DNA of 64,000 bases, from assembly GCA_934045905.1 (NCBI GenBank), contig OW203770.1:4154001-4218000 (forward strand), in the 5' to 3' direction. Source of the stretch: Leuctra nigra (lineage: Eukaryota > Arthropoda > Insecta > Plecoptera > Leuctridae). The translations under genes were made by a program, and so were the position numbers. The notes below the pieces were generated by a model that saw nothing but the letters and a program-made list of their open reading frames with translations, was not told the origin of the DNA and ran no database searches. Below are positions 1 through 10,971 of the stretch, in pieces. Position 1 is the first letter of the stretch; every line of letters starts with the position of its first letter.

Positions 1-246
1 CAGTAGGTACTCTACTACTACATTAATAAATTTGACCTGGAATTTCCTTCCTTACTTCATCACTATGAAGAAAAGCTCAATTAAAATTCAATTTTTTATT
101 AGACTCTGAAAGTAAAGTTGTGTAATGTAAAGTTGAAAAGAAGTCAAGTCGTGTAAAGTTGTGAAAGTGTGTCTTCAAAATTCATACCTTGCCATCACAA
201 TTACATCCCTAATATTTGAAATATTTAAACCTAAATTCCAACATAC

Positions 247-1645
247 CTGATAAGCTATTGTAACTTTTCCCATTCCCTCTGCTCTGCCAGCCCATGTCAA
301 ATGACCCAATTAGTCGGCTGGTAACTGGTGTTGGAGGAGTTTCAGTCGAACATGTTGGCTGGATGACTGACGTAGCAGCTGGTGTTGAGGTCGCAGAAAC
401 ATCGGGCATCGGAACATCGATCGAAGCTGGTCGCTGGATAACTGATGTAGCAGCTGGTGTTGAGGTCGCAGAAACATCGGGCATCGGAACATCGATCGAA
501 GCTGGTCGCTGTATAACTGATGTAGCAGCTGGTGTTGAGGTCGCAGAAACATCGGGCATCGGAACATCGATCGAAGCTGGTCGCTGTATAACTGATGTAG
601 CAGCTGGTGTTGAGGTCGCAGAAACATCGGGCATCGGAACATCGATCGAAGCTGGTCGCTGGATAACTGATGTAGCAGCTGGTGTTGAGGTCGCAGAAAC
701 ATCGGGCATCGGAACATCGATCGAAGCTGTTGGCTGGATAACTGATGTAGCAGCTGGTGTTGAGGTCGCAGAAACATCGGGCATCGGAACATCGATCGAA
801 GCTGTTGGCTGGATAACTGATGTAGCAGCTGGTGTTGAGGTCGCAGAAACATCGGGCATCGGAACATCGATCGAAGCTGGTCGTTGTATAACTGATGTAG
901 CAGCTGGTGTTGAGGTCGGAGGTGGAGTTTCGATGGTAACATCCAAAGCAGCATTAGTCAGTTGCCTCTCCAAATCAATCATCCTCAAACAGGATTCCTT
1001 AGCCACCGCTTCCACAGCCGGTCCAACCAATCTCTCGTGCCTTTTCAAAAGGCTTGCAGTCACTGGAGGGATGTTCAAAGTGCTGAATAGCATATTTATC
1101 TGGGCATGTCCCAGGCCAGCATCAAGCATTCCTGCAAAGGAAATACATAAAATATATCAGAATATTTTCTAATTTGCTGTTGTGAACTAAGGAAACATAC
1201 CTACCTAGTTGATAGGTAATAATAAAAATATCCACTTACCCAGAGCAAGCTTTAAATTTGCATCGTACGTATCCCGACCAGGTTTAATGCCCGTGGTTTC
1301 ACAGTGTATTTTCGACGTTTTGACTTTATGTATGGTTTTGCACTGCATACAAGGCACTTCTAGTAGTGAGCAGATTCCAATTCGTCTTTCTTTCACAATA
1401 TTTCTGAGCGAAAGCGGAAGATTGCAACTATGGCAGAAAAGGTCGCGTGCCATAACCTGCAAATCTACTATTCTCCGGCCTTGCACAACTGACTGTGGAC
1501 TTATTTCGGAAGTTACACTATGTTGTGAGACTTTAAAACAAACCTTCTTTCTCTTCTCAAACACTTTTTTACTTATAAAGCCACGTTTTCCTCGAAATGT
1601 TTCCACATGTTGTAATTCAACACCACTGGGAAATGGATTCGCCAT
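247..1645 (-). CDS. Mutator-like transposase-domain protein, 5' two exons (partial)
   Basis: Two exons on the minus strand join in frame. Exon 1 is 1645-1240 (start MANPFPSG chosen; an upstream in-frame ATG at 1711 is possible) with donor GTAAGT. Exon 2 is 1131-247, between acceptor TTTGCAG and donor GTATGT. Both junctions are phase 1. Exon 1 encodes GRRIVDLQVMARDLFCHSC and a second CxxC (PCMQC), a zinc-ribbon-like start. Exon 2 continues LALG-MLDAGLGHAQIN, then LNIPPVTASLLKRHERLVGP and VAKESC, and after a repeat reaches SFDMGWQSRGNGKSYNSLSG. This order matches what I recall of the Mutator-like transposase domain of animal DNA transposons; the Asp of FDMGW would be the first acidic catalytic residue. 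The rest lies left of the window. It may be an element gene or a domesticated copy. The frame is intact as far as visible. It lies opposite in direction to the OR relic next door. Confidence 0.72.
364..922 (-). repeat. 75-bp coding minisatellite, about 7.5 units
   Basis: Near-identical 75-bp units begin at about 364, 439, 514, 589, 664, 739, 814 and 889. Because 75 is a multiple of three the array stays open; on the minus strand each unit adds 25 residues containing SIDVPMPDVSATSTPAATS, rich in Pro, Ser, Thr and Ala. Units differ mainly at one spot, read as RP or PT on the minus strand. The array sits inside exon 2 of the Mutator-like gene, between its N-terminal helical part and the FDMGW motif. 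Other frames are open too, as a side effect of the periodicity. Confidence 0.93.
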
Positions 1646-2182
1646 CTTGAGAGCTGAGACTGCCAGAGAGAAGTTCAACGTTGCCTGACGTATTATATTA
1701 CAGTGTTGCATGACGTTTAACTTTGAATGCAGATCCGAGTTTTGACAATTTCATGCAACCATTTTTATTAGATCACATATTTATAAACAGGTGTACAATT
1801 GGATATTAAAAATTACTCAATTAAAAGTAGAAATTCTTGTAAATATGATTCCCAAATTGTACACTTGGCATCATGGCTAATTCAATCCTACCCACTTCCT
1901 TTGCAAGTCAAATCAGAGACTATATCCGTCTTGAGAAAAAAATGCATAAATAAGAAGTTTTTTCAATGTGAATAATGGCGTAAATACCTTATATAATAAT
2001 AAAACTAATATTGGTATTATTAATGCCAAAAATATAACCACACTGATAATTTATGTAAACATTATATTCAGAGTAAAGACGCTAATGTACTAGCTTTTGA
2101 AACCCACAGCCTCCTGAGTATGAGAAGAGGAACTATTGGAAGAAGTTGGGGTGGGCTGTGCTTATATCACTCCTCCCTCCTT

Positions 2183-2560
2183 AAGATCCAGTAGGCCGAA
2201 AATGCCATGTTGTTGCTTACAGTGAAAGTGGGTTTACTCCAGCCTTTTTAAATGAGTATGTGCGCGCCGTACGACTTGGCTGGCGTGGAGCGACCGCTCC
2301 ACTAGATAAAAAAATATTTATAAATTCAGCACTGAAAAGTAGTGATATCAAAAAATTGGCTTTGTCAAAACATTTTAAAAAATACTTGGCGAATCGTTTT
2401 TTAGGGCATATATGTATAGATGGATGAATTTTATATATCGCTTATACATCGATACTAATTATATGCACGATGCGCCAAGTATTTTTGAAATGTTTTGACT
2501 TGGCCAATTTTTAGATCTCACTACATTTCAATGCTGCATTTTTAGATTTCCTCTTTTTTA
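2183..2560 (+). mobile_element. Fragments of family B: 3' end joined to palindromic head
   Basis: 2183-2306 matches the 3' end of family B elements, including GACTTGGCTGG, the hairpin GGAGCGACCGCTCC and CTAG. Directly after it, about 2322-2560 is a worn copy of the family's palindromic head, with AATTCAGCACTGAAAAG and inverted arms around TACTTGGCGAATCG / CGATGCGCCAAGTA. Middle parts are missing. It lies upstream of the first OR-relic exon. Confidence 0.6.
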
Positions 2561-2956
2561 TGTTTTTCTTAATAATTAGTTTCATATACTTAGTTGGTCT
2601 ATTTTCAAGGAGTGATTTGATGGGGTGTATCATGCATGAGGGAAGGATGTTTGACGATAATTCTTCTTCTTTACAGGGTTACCCGTAGATTGGAGTCAGC
2701 TATGCAGCCAATTACTCAATCATTTGTCTTTATATTCATGATCATCAGTACTTCCTGTCTTCTGTATTTAACATCGGTTGGTACTCAAGTCTGACGAATA
2801 GATGTTGACTTCAAAAGTAGAAGGTCTGAAGTCCATATTACGCGGATTCTTGATATTATGAGCGCAAATACCGCAGTGTTTCTTCTTTTAAACGTTGATT
2901 ACCATCCAAATAAAAGAAAATACTTCAATACGACAGTATTGTTAACGTAAAGTTAA

Positions 2957-3272
2957 GACGGCCGGGTAGTGAGTTTGACCTTGAAGAGTTTTTTAATAGA
3001 TTTTTATCAATATCTTTTACCAATGTAATTGTTGTTAACAAAATAAGGCTTTGTACGAGTATTTAGAATAATTCCATAGCTTGTAATGGTTTACTAGATT
3101 TACTTTGTCCTACAGACGTTTAGTGCCCGAAAATTAGTAAAATTATGGCACTAAACATATATTGGACAAAATAAAACTAATAGCTTATTCCAAACTATGA
3201 AATTATTTGTAAAAGATATTGATAAAAAACGATTAAAAAACTCTTCAAGGCCACGCTCACTACTCAGCCCTC
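2957..3272. mobile_element. TTAA-flanked palindromic MITE (family C)
   Basis: Inverted ends GACGGCCGGGTAGTGAG / CTACTCAGCCCTC lie directly between TTAA tetranucleotides at 2953-2956 and 3273-3276. The interior is largely self-complementary (arms around TATCAATATCTTTTAC). The exact TTAA target fits a piggyBac-type movement. No coding capacity. Related copies are at 21476-22007 and 27441-27822. It sits between two exons of the OR relic. Confidence 0.75.
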
Positions 3273-4189
3273 TTAATTTGAAATTGTTCTAGATTCTTGA
3301 TTTCTACACTCAAAATGTGTGCATCGGAAAATCAAGCAGATGGACTCCGGGCTTTCTACTTATGATGTTCAAAACTAATTGTTAATATGATTGAATAGTA
3401 ATATCAAATAATGAAGTTATTAAAATAATATGCGTGATTGGTACTAAATAGGAGCACAGATTTTAAATTCTAAAACAAAAACAAAAACGAAATCAACATT
3501 TATTTTTTTCAGGTGAAACATTTTGGAGGAGAAGCTCTATTCATCGCGTTCATTGCTTTTATACTGGTGCTGGTCGCTGAGATGGTCGCTTGGCTTTCCC
3601 AGCGAATTGTTGATGAGGTTCGGCATTCTTTACCAATTAATGCGTAATTCATGTATTTTTAAGAGTCGACAGTACTCGCAGAAAATTCCGATTCCGATGT
3701 AAAATAATCCTAAAAATTCATAAAAATGCATTAGCTCTGGGTTGTACGTGACATTTGTTACATTTAATCGGGTGTTGCATGTTGCACATACATACTGCTG
3801 TGAAGTTAGTTATATTATGTCGTGGACGTTTTCGGAACCATCGGGGGGGATTACATTGCATTCTAATATTGAAAACCACAAAAAAAACAATAAAAAGGTG
3901 GCCCCACCTTTTTTTCTTCATGGCTTGACCTATTGTCTCCAAATTTTTACCGCACAGAGATAAAGAGTAAATTTGTGCCTCTAGTTCTTCAAAAAATAAT
4001 AAAAAATGTTTTTACTAGTGTTGAGGAGGTGCCAATATGAGCAATATATGGGTCCTTTTGGCACCTCTGCCCTGAAAATACTAAACAAAAAATATCACTT
4101 GTGGCCCACTAGAGGCACAGATTATTTATTATTTATCTATAATCTGTAAAATTTTGAAGACAATCGGTAAAGCCGTTTAGAAAAAAGTA

Positions 4190-5330
4190 AGGGCCGCCTT
4201 TTTGTGCTTCATAAAACAAGGATTTCATCTAAAGGGGCTTTCTCTATTTTGCCTGCACTGCCCAGGTCAAACCGTACATTCAATCGATCTGAGATTTGGC
4301 ACACTAAAGTAGTCTCAAGCTGCGTTCCCATACTTCGCTTTCGCTTCGCATTCGGTTCGCTTTCGCAAAATGGCTACCTTTTAACATAGAAAATCGTCCA
4401 TGTTTAATTTCGTCTCCGAAATGCAAAAATGTTGGACCAACTTCAACTTCGACGAAACCGAAACGCGCGAAATCCGGAAGTGATGCGATATATCGAATCT
4501 CCATTTCCGGTCGACCTCGAGCTTATATTCGATATTCGATTAATGAACATATGTTTTGACGTTTTGACGTTTCAACTTTCAAGTTTCACTTTTTCCGCAT
4601 TTTCTTGCCGTTTTTGCTTATTATCTGAATATTATCCGTCATTTTGTTTTTAACTATTGGCAGAATACTATTTATGTTTCGCGTATCCATGGATACGCAA
4701 AACGCGCGAAACAGAACTTATGGAAACGACTACAAACTTCGCGACGCGAAAGCGAACCGAATGCGAAACGAAAGCGAAGTATGGGAACCCAGCTTAAGAG
4801 GTCTAGCCAGGATCGACATTTAACGTGATCCTGTGATTGGTTGATAAATGAAAATGGACTGTAGCTAACACCGTTCGATCTATCAAATCGATATTTTTAC
4901 AGTTGTTGAGGCCGTATTATAGTTAGTTGTAAGGTTATACATTTCATGGAAATCTGTTAAAACTAAAATCATTGTATTATGTGATTTTTTGAAATTTAAT
5001 CTATAACCGTTTTACAAATCAATCTTTAAACTTTGCATAGTCATTAGGACCAACATTTTAGGTATGTTTACCAATTTGCAGACTAATCTGTCATTACGTT
5101 CAAAAGTTATTAAAATCATTTGAAAGAAATTTTATTCTATAATCTTGAAATATTTTCATATTTATGCCAATAATTTCAATTAATTTATTACTGCTATCTT
5201 GATGCACCAGTTCCACGGCCTGTAGAGCAGAGACTTCAACTAGCAAACGCATATCAAATCGCATGCAATACAAATGCTCGCTTATCAACGCGTTACACAC
5301 AGCGTTTTCCCAGTTACTTCCCATAAATCA
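4190..5330 (+). mobile_element. Worn family D element, interrupted
   Basis: Contains family D landmarks: CCCAGGTCAAACCG with a following ATCTGAGATTTGGCACAC near 4262, TTTGCATAGTCATTAGGACC near 5033, and the 3' hairpin region GCTCGCTTATCAACGCG near 5277 ending in GCGTTTTCCCAGT. The 5' end is not recognisable. It is split by the inverted-repeat element at 4317-4795 and lies in an intron of the OR relic. Confidence 0.5.
4317..4795. mobile_element. MITE with long TTCGCTTTCG-rich inverted repeats
   Basis: The ends AAGCTGCGTTCCCATACTTC and GAAGTATGGGAACCCAGCTT are inverted repeats that continue for about 50 bp through GCTTTCGCTTCGCATTCGG. No coding potential. The outermost AAGCTGGG is shared with the short element at 26192-26349, suggesting the same superfamily. 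No clear target duplication is visible. Confidence 0.7.
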
Positions 5331-5345
5331 CTTGAACATTCTCTA

Positions 5346-5600
5346 TGTTCCTGTAGAGCTCGCTGGTACGGGAGGCTGCGTATGATACACAGTGGTACGC
5401 AGCAACAGATGGGTTCAAGAGGTCAATCCGTATCATCATGTCACGTGCTAATCAACCTGTTGTACCCACACTATGTTGTATGTTCCTGTAAAGCTCGCTG
5501 GTACGGGAGGCTGCGTATGATACACAGTGGTACGCAGCAACAGATGGGTTCAAGAGGTCAATCCGTATCATCATGTCACGTGCTAATCAACCGGTTGTCA
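5346..5600 (+). repeat. 135-bp tandem duplication across an OR exon acceptor
   Basis: Copy 1 starts at 5346 and copy 2 at 5481 (TGTTCCTGTAGAGCTCGC versus TGTTCCTGTAAAGCTCGC). Each copy holds the end of an intron plus roughly the first 120 nt of the exon encoding the WYAATDGFKRS block. Copy 1 keeps the AG acceptor; in copy 2 it is AA. The two are otherwise nearly identical, so the duplication is recent. Confidence 0.9.
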
Positions 5601-5745
5601 TTAAAATAGCTGGAACTGTGCCTGTAACAATGGATACCTTTGCAAATGTAAGTGCACCTAATTGCGCGCAGTTTGTTTGTTAAAGTGAATCAACCGGCTG
5701 TATTATTCGACTAAACTATATGAAATGAACGGCGTCTTCCGATTT

Positions 5746-5995
5746 TTGAGCGAGCAAAGCGAGCGTCTCCTTTTGGCTCTTTTAGCACGGACCTCTGTTT
5801 TTTTGTTTTTTTTCTGTGTTTTTTTCTGCTATTAACCGATACAAAGGTCGCACCGTTTCACCGATCGATCTGAAATTTTATGCACATGTAAAACCAACCT
5901 TCTCTGTTTGCAGACCAATTTTTTTTAATCCATTCATTGGTTAAAATTTAAATAAATATCTCCTGATAGGCTGAAAAATTAAAATGTCTTCGATA
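5746..5995 (+). mobile_element. Family D-like fragment (5' end)
   Basis: Starts TTTGAGCGAGCAAAGCGAGC and contains the family D text AACCGATACAAAGGTCGC, ATCGATCTGAAATTTTATGC and ACATGTAAAACCAACC. It is truncated directly before family B element B1. Similar short fragments lie near 33418, 36700 and 51371. Confidence 0.55.
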
Positions 5996-6002
5996 AATAT
6001 AA

Positions 6003-7857
6003 CCCCATAAAAAACACTCCGTGTAAAAATACCAGCCAAGTCTCTTCAACTAAAAAAAAATTATGAAATCTAAAAATTCTGCACTGAAAAGTAGTGATAT
6101 TTAAAAATTAGCCAAGTCAAAACTTTATTTGAAAATCAAAAAATACTTGGCGCATCGTATATATAAATAGCTTGGAAGTAGGCCAATAATACATACATCA
6201 AATATACATATACATAGTATACCTATGCCCTAAGAAAACGATGCGCCAAGTATTTTTTGATTTTCAAATAAAGTTTTGACTTGGCTAATTTTTTGATATC
6301 ACTACTTTTCAGTGCAGAATTTTTAGATTTCATAATTTTTTTTTAGTTGAAGAGACTTGGCTGGTATTTTTACACGGAGTGTTTTTTATGGGGATATCAC
6401 TCCTTTTTTTAGTTTATTCTTACAACTTATGTGTTACACATCAAATAAACAATAACTAAATCCTGTAAAAAAAAATCACAGTTACAATTTGGTTACACCT
6501 AAAGAAAAACTGCGAATGGTGCGTATGATATATGCTTTAAATGACATTTCATGAAGAATAGCAAAGGTTTCATTACAATTGGTCAACCCAGTTCCGAGAT
6601 ATGGCAACACTTCGGTTTTCAAAATGGCAGATGAACTTACTGCAATTGCCACATATAATTTATATTTATGTGTCATTATAAGTTTTCTGTATATGTATTT
6701 TTTGTATAGTAAGGGAATTATAATAAATTTTAAATTTTTATGGCGTCATTTCCGGTTTTATATATAGGAAAATTCTAGTATAACTATTGCTATTCTAAAG
6801 AGTTGGCCTTACTAATCATTTGTCGCTAGTTTCGTATCGATTGGTCTAGCTGTATTCGAGTTATGACGTTACTTCCGGTTTTAAAATGGTGACTAAAAGT
6901 GAAACCTCTTACCCCATAAATTATAATTTAAACATGATTACAATTTATTATAAGCTGTCTCAAATAGTATTTATTTTATCAAAATTAAAATTTGTTGGAG
7001 TTTTAAAATGTGTGACGTCATTTCCGGTTTCGGTATGGGAATCTTCAAATATAACTGATGATTATACATAAAGTTGACCGTCTAAATCGTTTAGCGCTGG
7101 TTTTGTTCTAATCTGTTTAGCCGTTTTTGAGATATGATGTCACTGCCGGTTTCAAAATGGCGGCTTCCGGTTGGTTTTATAACAAGTCAAATGAAATATC
7201 AAAAGTACATACGTTACATAAATATCAAGACAATCGGATCAACAGTTGTTGCTGAAATGCAAATCGATGAATTTAAAATTTCATGACGTCATTTCCGGTT
7301 TCTTTAACATAATGTTTAGCCTTTTGATACTGATAATCAAAATAGATGACCGTCTGAATCGATTGGCGCAAATTTCGTTCCAATCGGTCTAACCGTTGAC
7401 GAGATATGACGTCACTTCCGGTTTCAAAATGGCGGCACAAAAAATTCATGGGGAAAAGGGCAAATCAGACGCCAAAAGTGCACACGTGGTAAAAATGTGA
7501 GATCAATCGGTTCAGCCGATTAGGCTGTGGCCTGTTTACCGGATTTGAATTCCAGGAGACTACTACTACTGAGATTATTATTATTATTATGAAAACCGCT
7601 CTAAAACACTGTTTTCATTGCCCTCTAGCTCGCAAAGGGCGTAACCTATTGTTCCCAAATTTGGTATATGTTGTAGGGTGGGCCATAGCTCGAAATTATG
7701 ATATTTCGCAACAATGTGAGATTTCCCAATTTTAAGATCCAGTAAGCCGAAAACGCCACTTTGTTGCTTACAGTAAAAGTGGGTTGCTACAGCCTTTTTA
7801 AATGAGAGTGTGCGTGCGCCGTACGACTTGGCTGGCGTGGAGCGACCGCTCCACTAG
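6003..7857 (+). mobile_element. Family B Helentron-like element, copy B1
   Basis: The 5' end CCCCATAAAAAACACTCCG leads into a palindromic head (6003-6396) whose right arm is the inverted 5' end. A body of diverged repeats follows, with GACGTCATTTCCGG or GACGTCACTTCCGG boxes near 7014, 7283 and 7407 and AAAATGGCGG boxes. The 3' end has GACTTGGCTGG, the hairpin GGAGCGACCGCTCC and CTAG, followed by AT. CCAGCCAAGTC near the 5' end is the inverse of GACTTGGCTGG near the 3' end, so the inverted repeats are subterminal and offset. No protein-coding capacity. Confidence 0.75.
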
Positions 7858-8411
7858 ATCAAACTAATATTTTGCATGATCATTAAGACCAACATTGTCT
7901 CTTATTTTACCAATTTTCATTCCAATCAATTAAGAACTTATGAACTTATTGACATTTTTAATAGCTGGCAGTAATGAAGTATCGAAATGAATGTTTTCTA
8001 GTGCCTATTGAATTGATTCTGATTTGCTACATGTATAATTCGTGAATAAGGGGCTACTTATTAATACGTTATTTTTAACTTACAGGTAACCAGCTTCATA
8101 TACAAATGTTTTAACATCTTGGTAGAGAAGAAACGTTTCCAAAAGTAATGACTTCACTTTGCTGAGAAGAACAATGATGTAAAGTTTAAACGTGACCATA
8201 GGCAGCGTGTTTAGACTACAGATAGCGCTTCAAAAAGTACATACAGAGCCACCTAAGCTGTGGTAAGGAAGCTTACCTTTGGCAAGGCGTCCCAGTCGCT
8301 GCAGTTATATGTTATGTTGCTGCACATATTACGCATTATCACTTCTTAAAATGTACACAAGTTTATCTAATGTTTATTCGCCTACAAAATATTAATAATA
8401 ACGTGTTCACA

Positions 8412-8600
8412 ATTTCACTAAATCTGATCACAATAGTAATTTGCGCGACTTGGTTCTGATACCGAAATATTTTGAGTACATTTGTTGACATTTGATCGGT
8501 TGCTAGGTCACGGCCAATGAGAAATGAATCAGTTGAAGATCATTCCCACAAATGTTGCTTATTTCTTTCACTCGTGGCGCTGGGGGTATGAACACTCGGT
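8412..8600 (+). repeat. Dispersed repeat (family L), plus orientation
   Basis: About 180 bp, from CACAATTTCACTAAATCTG through CACGGCCAATGAGAAATGAA to TATTTCTTTCACTCGTGGCG. An inverted relative lies at 17450-17640 in the lectin gene intron. The ends could not be fixed. No coding content is seen. Confidence 0.65.
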
Positions 8601-8649
8601 GCCCATACGAGTGGGGATTGCGGTCAGTGTCGGAGACGAATTTTTAAAT

Positions 8650-9884
8650 TTCACTACTTTGAGACATATGAATTTAAGTAGTATTTGATATTTATTTTTG
8701 ACAAATTAAAATTTGTGAACCTAATACACCTAATAAACCGAGCAATGGAGCCTTTTTATGTGGAATTCTTGTTTAGTAACTGATCCACCATGATTGGATT
8801 TTTTTTTTTATATATACTGGTTTGGGGTAACAATTTACAAACAAATATAAATTCTATTAGAGCGCTTCAAAATTTAATGATTAAATTTATAGACACAGCC
8901 ATTTCAGAGAACTGTGTGAGCACGATTTAGTTTCTATGTGTCACTATTGTAATTTCTTACCGGTCGATGTTTTATTCGAATAAAGATTTATTATTAAATA
9001 TTATTTTGATTCAACTTATAAATGAGATATAAACCATAAAATAAATACTAGGCATTGTGTCAATAATTATTCCGTTCCACAATTTAATAATAAGAACGGC
9101 AAAATAGCTTTTAGTGGTTCCAGCATATTGAAAAAAGTACCAACAGATTTTAAAAAAGTGAAGAAATTATAAGATTATTAAATATGAAATCAAAAATTGG
9201 CTATTACGTTCCTTGGAGTAGCTGATGTGTTACCACTTCTTTAGTATTATTATTATTAGTTACCTTGATTTTCCTCAATTAGTTTCTTTCAAATGTGTAA
9301 TTTATTTCTTATATTATGTTAATGTTATTATTTACCAATTTATATTTTTGTGTATAATACCACGGACAAACGCCTCTTTAGGTGTTTCGTGGTCTAGTGA
9401 CTGTATTACAATGTATTATTTATGGGTGTTTCTAAATAATAATAAAAATAAAAAACATTTTAAAACATTAGGACTTGCTCTTTGTATGAAATGGAATTAT
9501 ATTTTTTTTTCGATTTAATTAATAATTAATTACATTTAATTATAATTAATTAATGTGAGTAGACTTTAAGTATGTTGTATCTTACAATCAAAGGATCATT
9601 TCAGTAAAGTAAAAAAAACAAGTCTGGAAGTCAATTAGTTTGGTCACTGTGGCCATTTTAGAATTTTTTGGGTGTTTATTACCCCAAATTTTTTTCTATG
9701 TAGAAGGGTTACTTTGATCGTCTTGATTATTTTTTTATGGGATGTAAAACACATTGGTTATGAATAAATAATTGTAATCTGATGAAAATGTATCAATTAC
9801 GTGAATTAAAAATAATTTATTTATTTTCAATCAACCCTTAATAAAAACAAAATGGAGGCTCAGAAATTGGTAGACTTTTTTTGT
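8650..9884. other. Gene-free AT-rich stretch
   Basis: No exon-like segment, inverted repeat with clear ends or RNA gene was seen. The short reading frame at 9225-9518 is low-complexity, T-rich and has no recognisable motif. Confidence 0.6.
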
Positions 9885-10093
9885 ATGTACACTCAACACA
9901 TAATAAAACGGTATTTGAAAGAAATTGATTTGCTGAAAACGATTTGATGGCATCATCCGATGAAGTCTATGCTAACACATCATACCACCAGTCTAGTAGA
10001 AGCTCTGATTTCATTGATAATAACAAGGATTGATTGTCAAGGAACCTGACCCGTTTCGTTCAAATACCGTTTTATGATTTGTTGGGTGTACAT
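9885..10093. mobile_element. Short inverted-repeat element
   Basis: The ends GTACACTCAACACATAATAA and the inverse of TCATAAAACGGTATTTGAA...GTTGGGTGTAC form an inverted repeat of about 35 bp around a 130-bp centre. A partial relative (TTGACATGAACCTG, CGTCCAAATACC) is seen near 26005-26045 in the first intron of the OR at 25791. Confidence 0.6.
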
Positions 10094-10906
10094 ATATGTT
10101 CCCGATAATATTTAGCGAAAAAAATGGTTTGCATTTACTTTGAGGTCAAATTAAGCTAAGGTGACTGGAGTAATGCGAAGAGTTGCGAGCATACCGAAAT
10201 CCTTTCGCGGAAAACAAACTCAAAATTACTTAGTTCAGTAAGAAAGTTCACATAGTTCACAAAACTGTATGGATATGTATACTCTTAATTTCCACACAAA
10301 TAAATAATAGGTCGTCGCGAGAAATTTTTCACAAACGATTTAAATGTTAAAGTTTTGTTCATCCTCTGATGACATAAATTGAAAACTCATTGTTGGACTG
10401 GAGTTGCAAACCACAGAGAGTCTGTTATACTTAAATATGGTTGAAATGTAGAAACACGTTTTTTGAACTTGTAATTTAAAGAATAAATATTTTTGTATAT
10501 ATCGATCGATGGTTCCACCTTGAATAGAAGGTCCTCTAATAATAATCCGTGACCGCCTCATTCCTAGTTCAAAAATTACCGCTCATTATATGACATTAGT
10601 GTGTGTGCAATATTTCAGAATGATTGGTTGAATGGCAGTGAAGACAAAACAAAAAAACAGACAGACAAAATGACACTCTGTGAAATAGCTAGCTATGAGA
10701 TACAGTGGTACGTGTAATCTTCATAATCTATCAGTTGACTTTGATGTATTAATATTTGATCCGGAGTTTGGGATTATGAGGTTTGTACTTGTATAATAAG
10801 AAGAGATCACTTAGGCCAGGATTTAGATATGTATACATCCACTTCATTCGCAATGACTCGATGCATTCAGTTTTAAGTCTTGTATTACGTCATAGGTATG
10901 ATCGGG

Positions 10907-10971
10907 TATATAAAGCTTGAGCTGAAAGATAAAACATGTCAATTGTGTTGCTCCGGCAAACTACTTTAAAG
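10907..10971 (+). promoter_or_regulatory. Candidate TATA/Inr core promoter with short leader exon
   Basis: TATATAAA at 10907-10914 is followed 34 nt downstream by an arthropod-like initiator, GTCAATTG (A at 10941). Thirty nt later AAA|GTAAGC at 10971 is a good donor. A CRE-like TTACGTCATA lies at about 10885. A non-coding first exon here could splice to the lectin gene 5 kb downstream, whose ATG directly follows an acceptor-like CTGTTCTAG. This is inference from motifs only. Confidence 0.3.

Larger units (their letters stand above)
2677..8148 (+). pseudogene. Odorant receptor, last four exons (damaged 3' part)
   Basis: Four exons match the last four of the complete ORs in this window in size and phase. 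They are 2677-2776 (100 nt; VTRRLESAMQ...FVFIFMIISTSC), 3513-3617 (105 nt; VKHFGGEALFIAFIAF, transmembrane), 5492-5647 (156 nt; AAYDTQWYAATDGFKRSIRI, the conserved OR block before TM7, donor GTAAGT) and 8086-8148 (VTSFIYKCFNILVEKKRFQK, stop). The first two donors are weak (GTTGGT, GTTCGG). The third exon is partly duplicated: the functional-looking copy has lost its acceptor (TAG to TAA), and splicing to the upstream copy reads into a stop at 5489-5491. N-terminal exons are not seen; they are left of the window or lost. It is probably a pseudogene, unless another acceptor is used. Family B element B1 fills most of its last intron. Confidence 0.72.

Noticed and set aside
294..1172. Plus-strand reading frame of 292 codons over the 75-bp array
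   Set aside because: It is the mirror of the minus-strand exon; the array length is a multiple of three, so all strands stay open. Only the minus strand has recognisable transposase-domain flanks and splice sites.
6003..7857. Cluster of CRE and ETS sites as a local promoter of a host gene
   Set aside because: The same boxes occur in every family B copy, so they belong to the element; host promoter use remains only a possibility noted in the findings.
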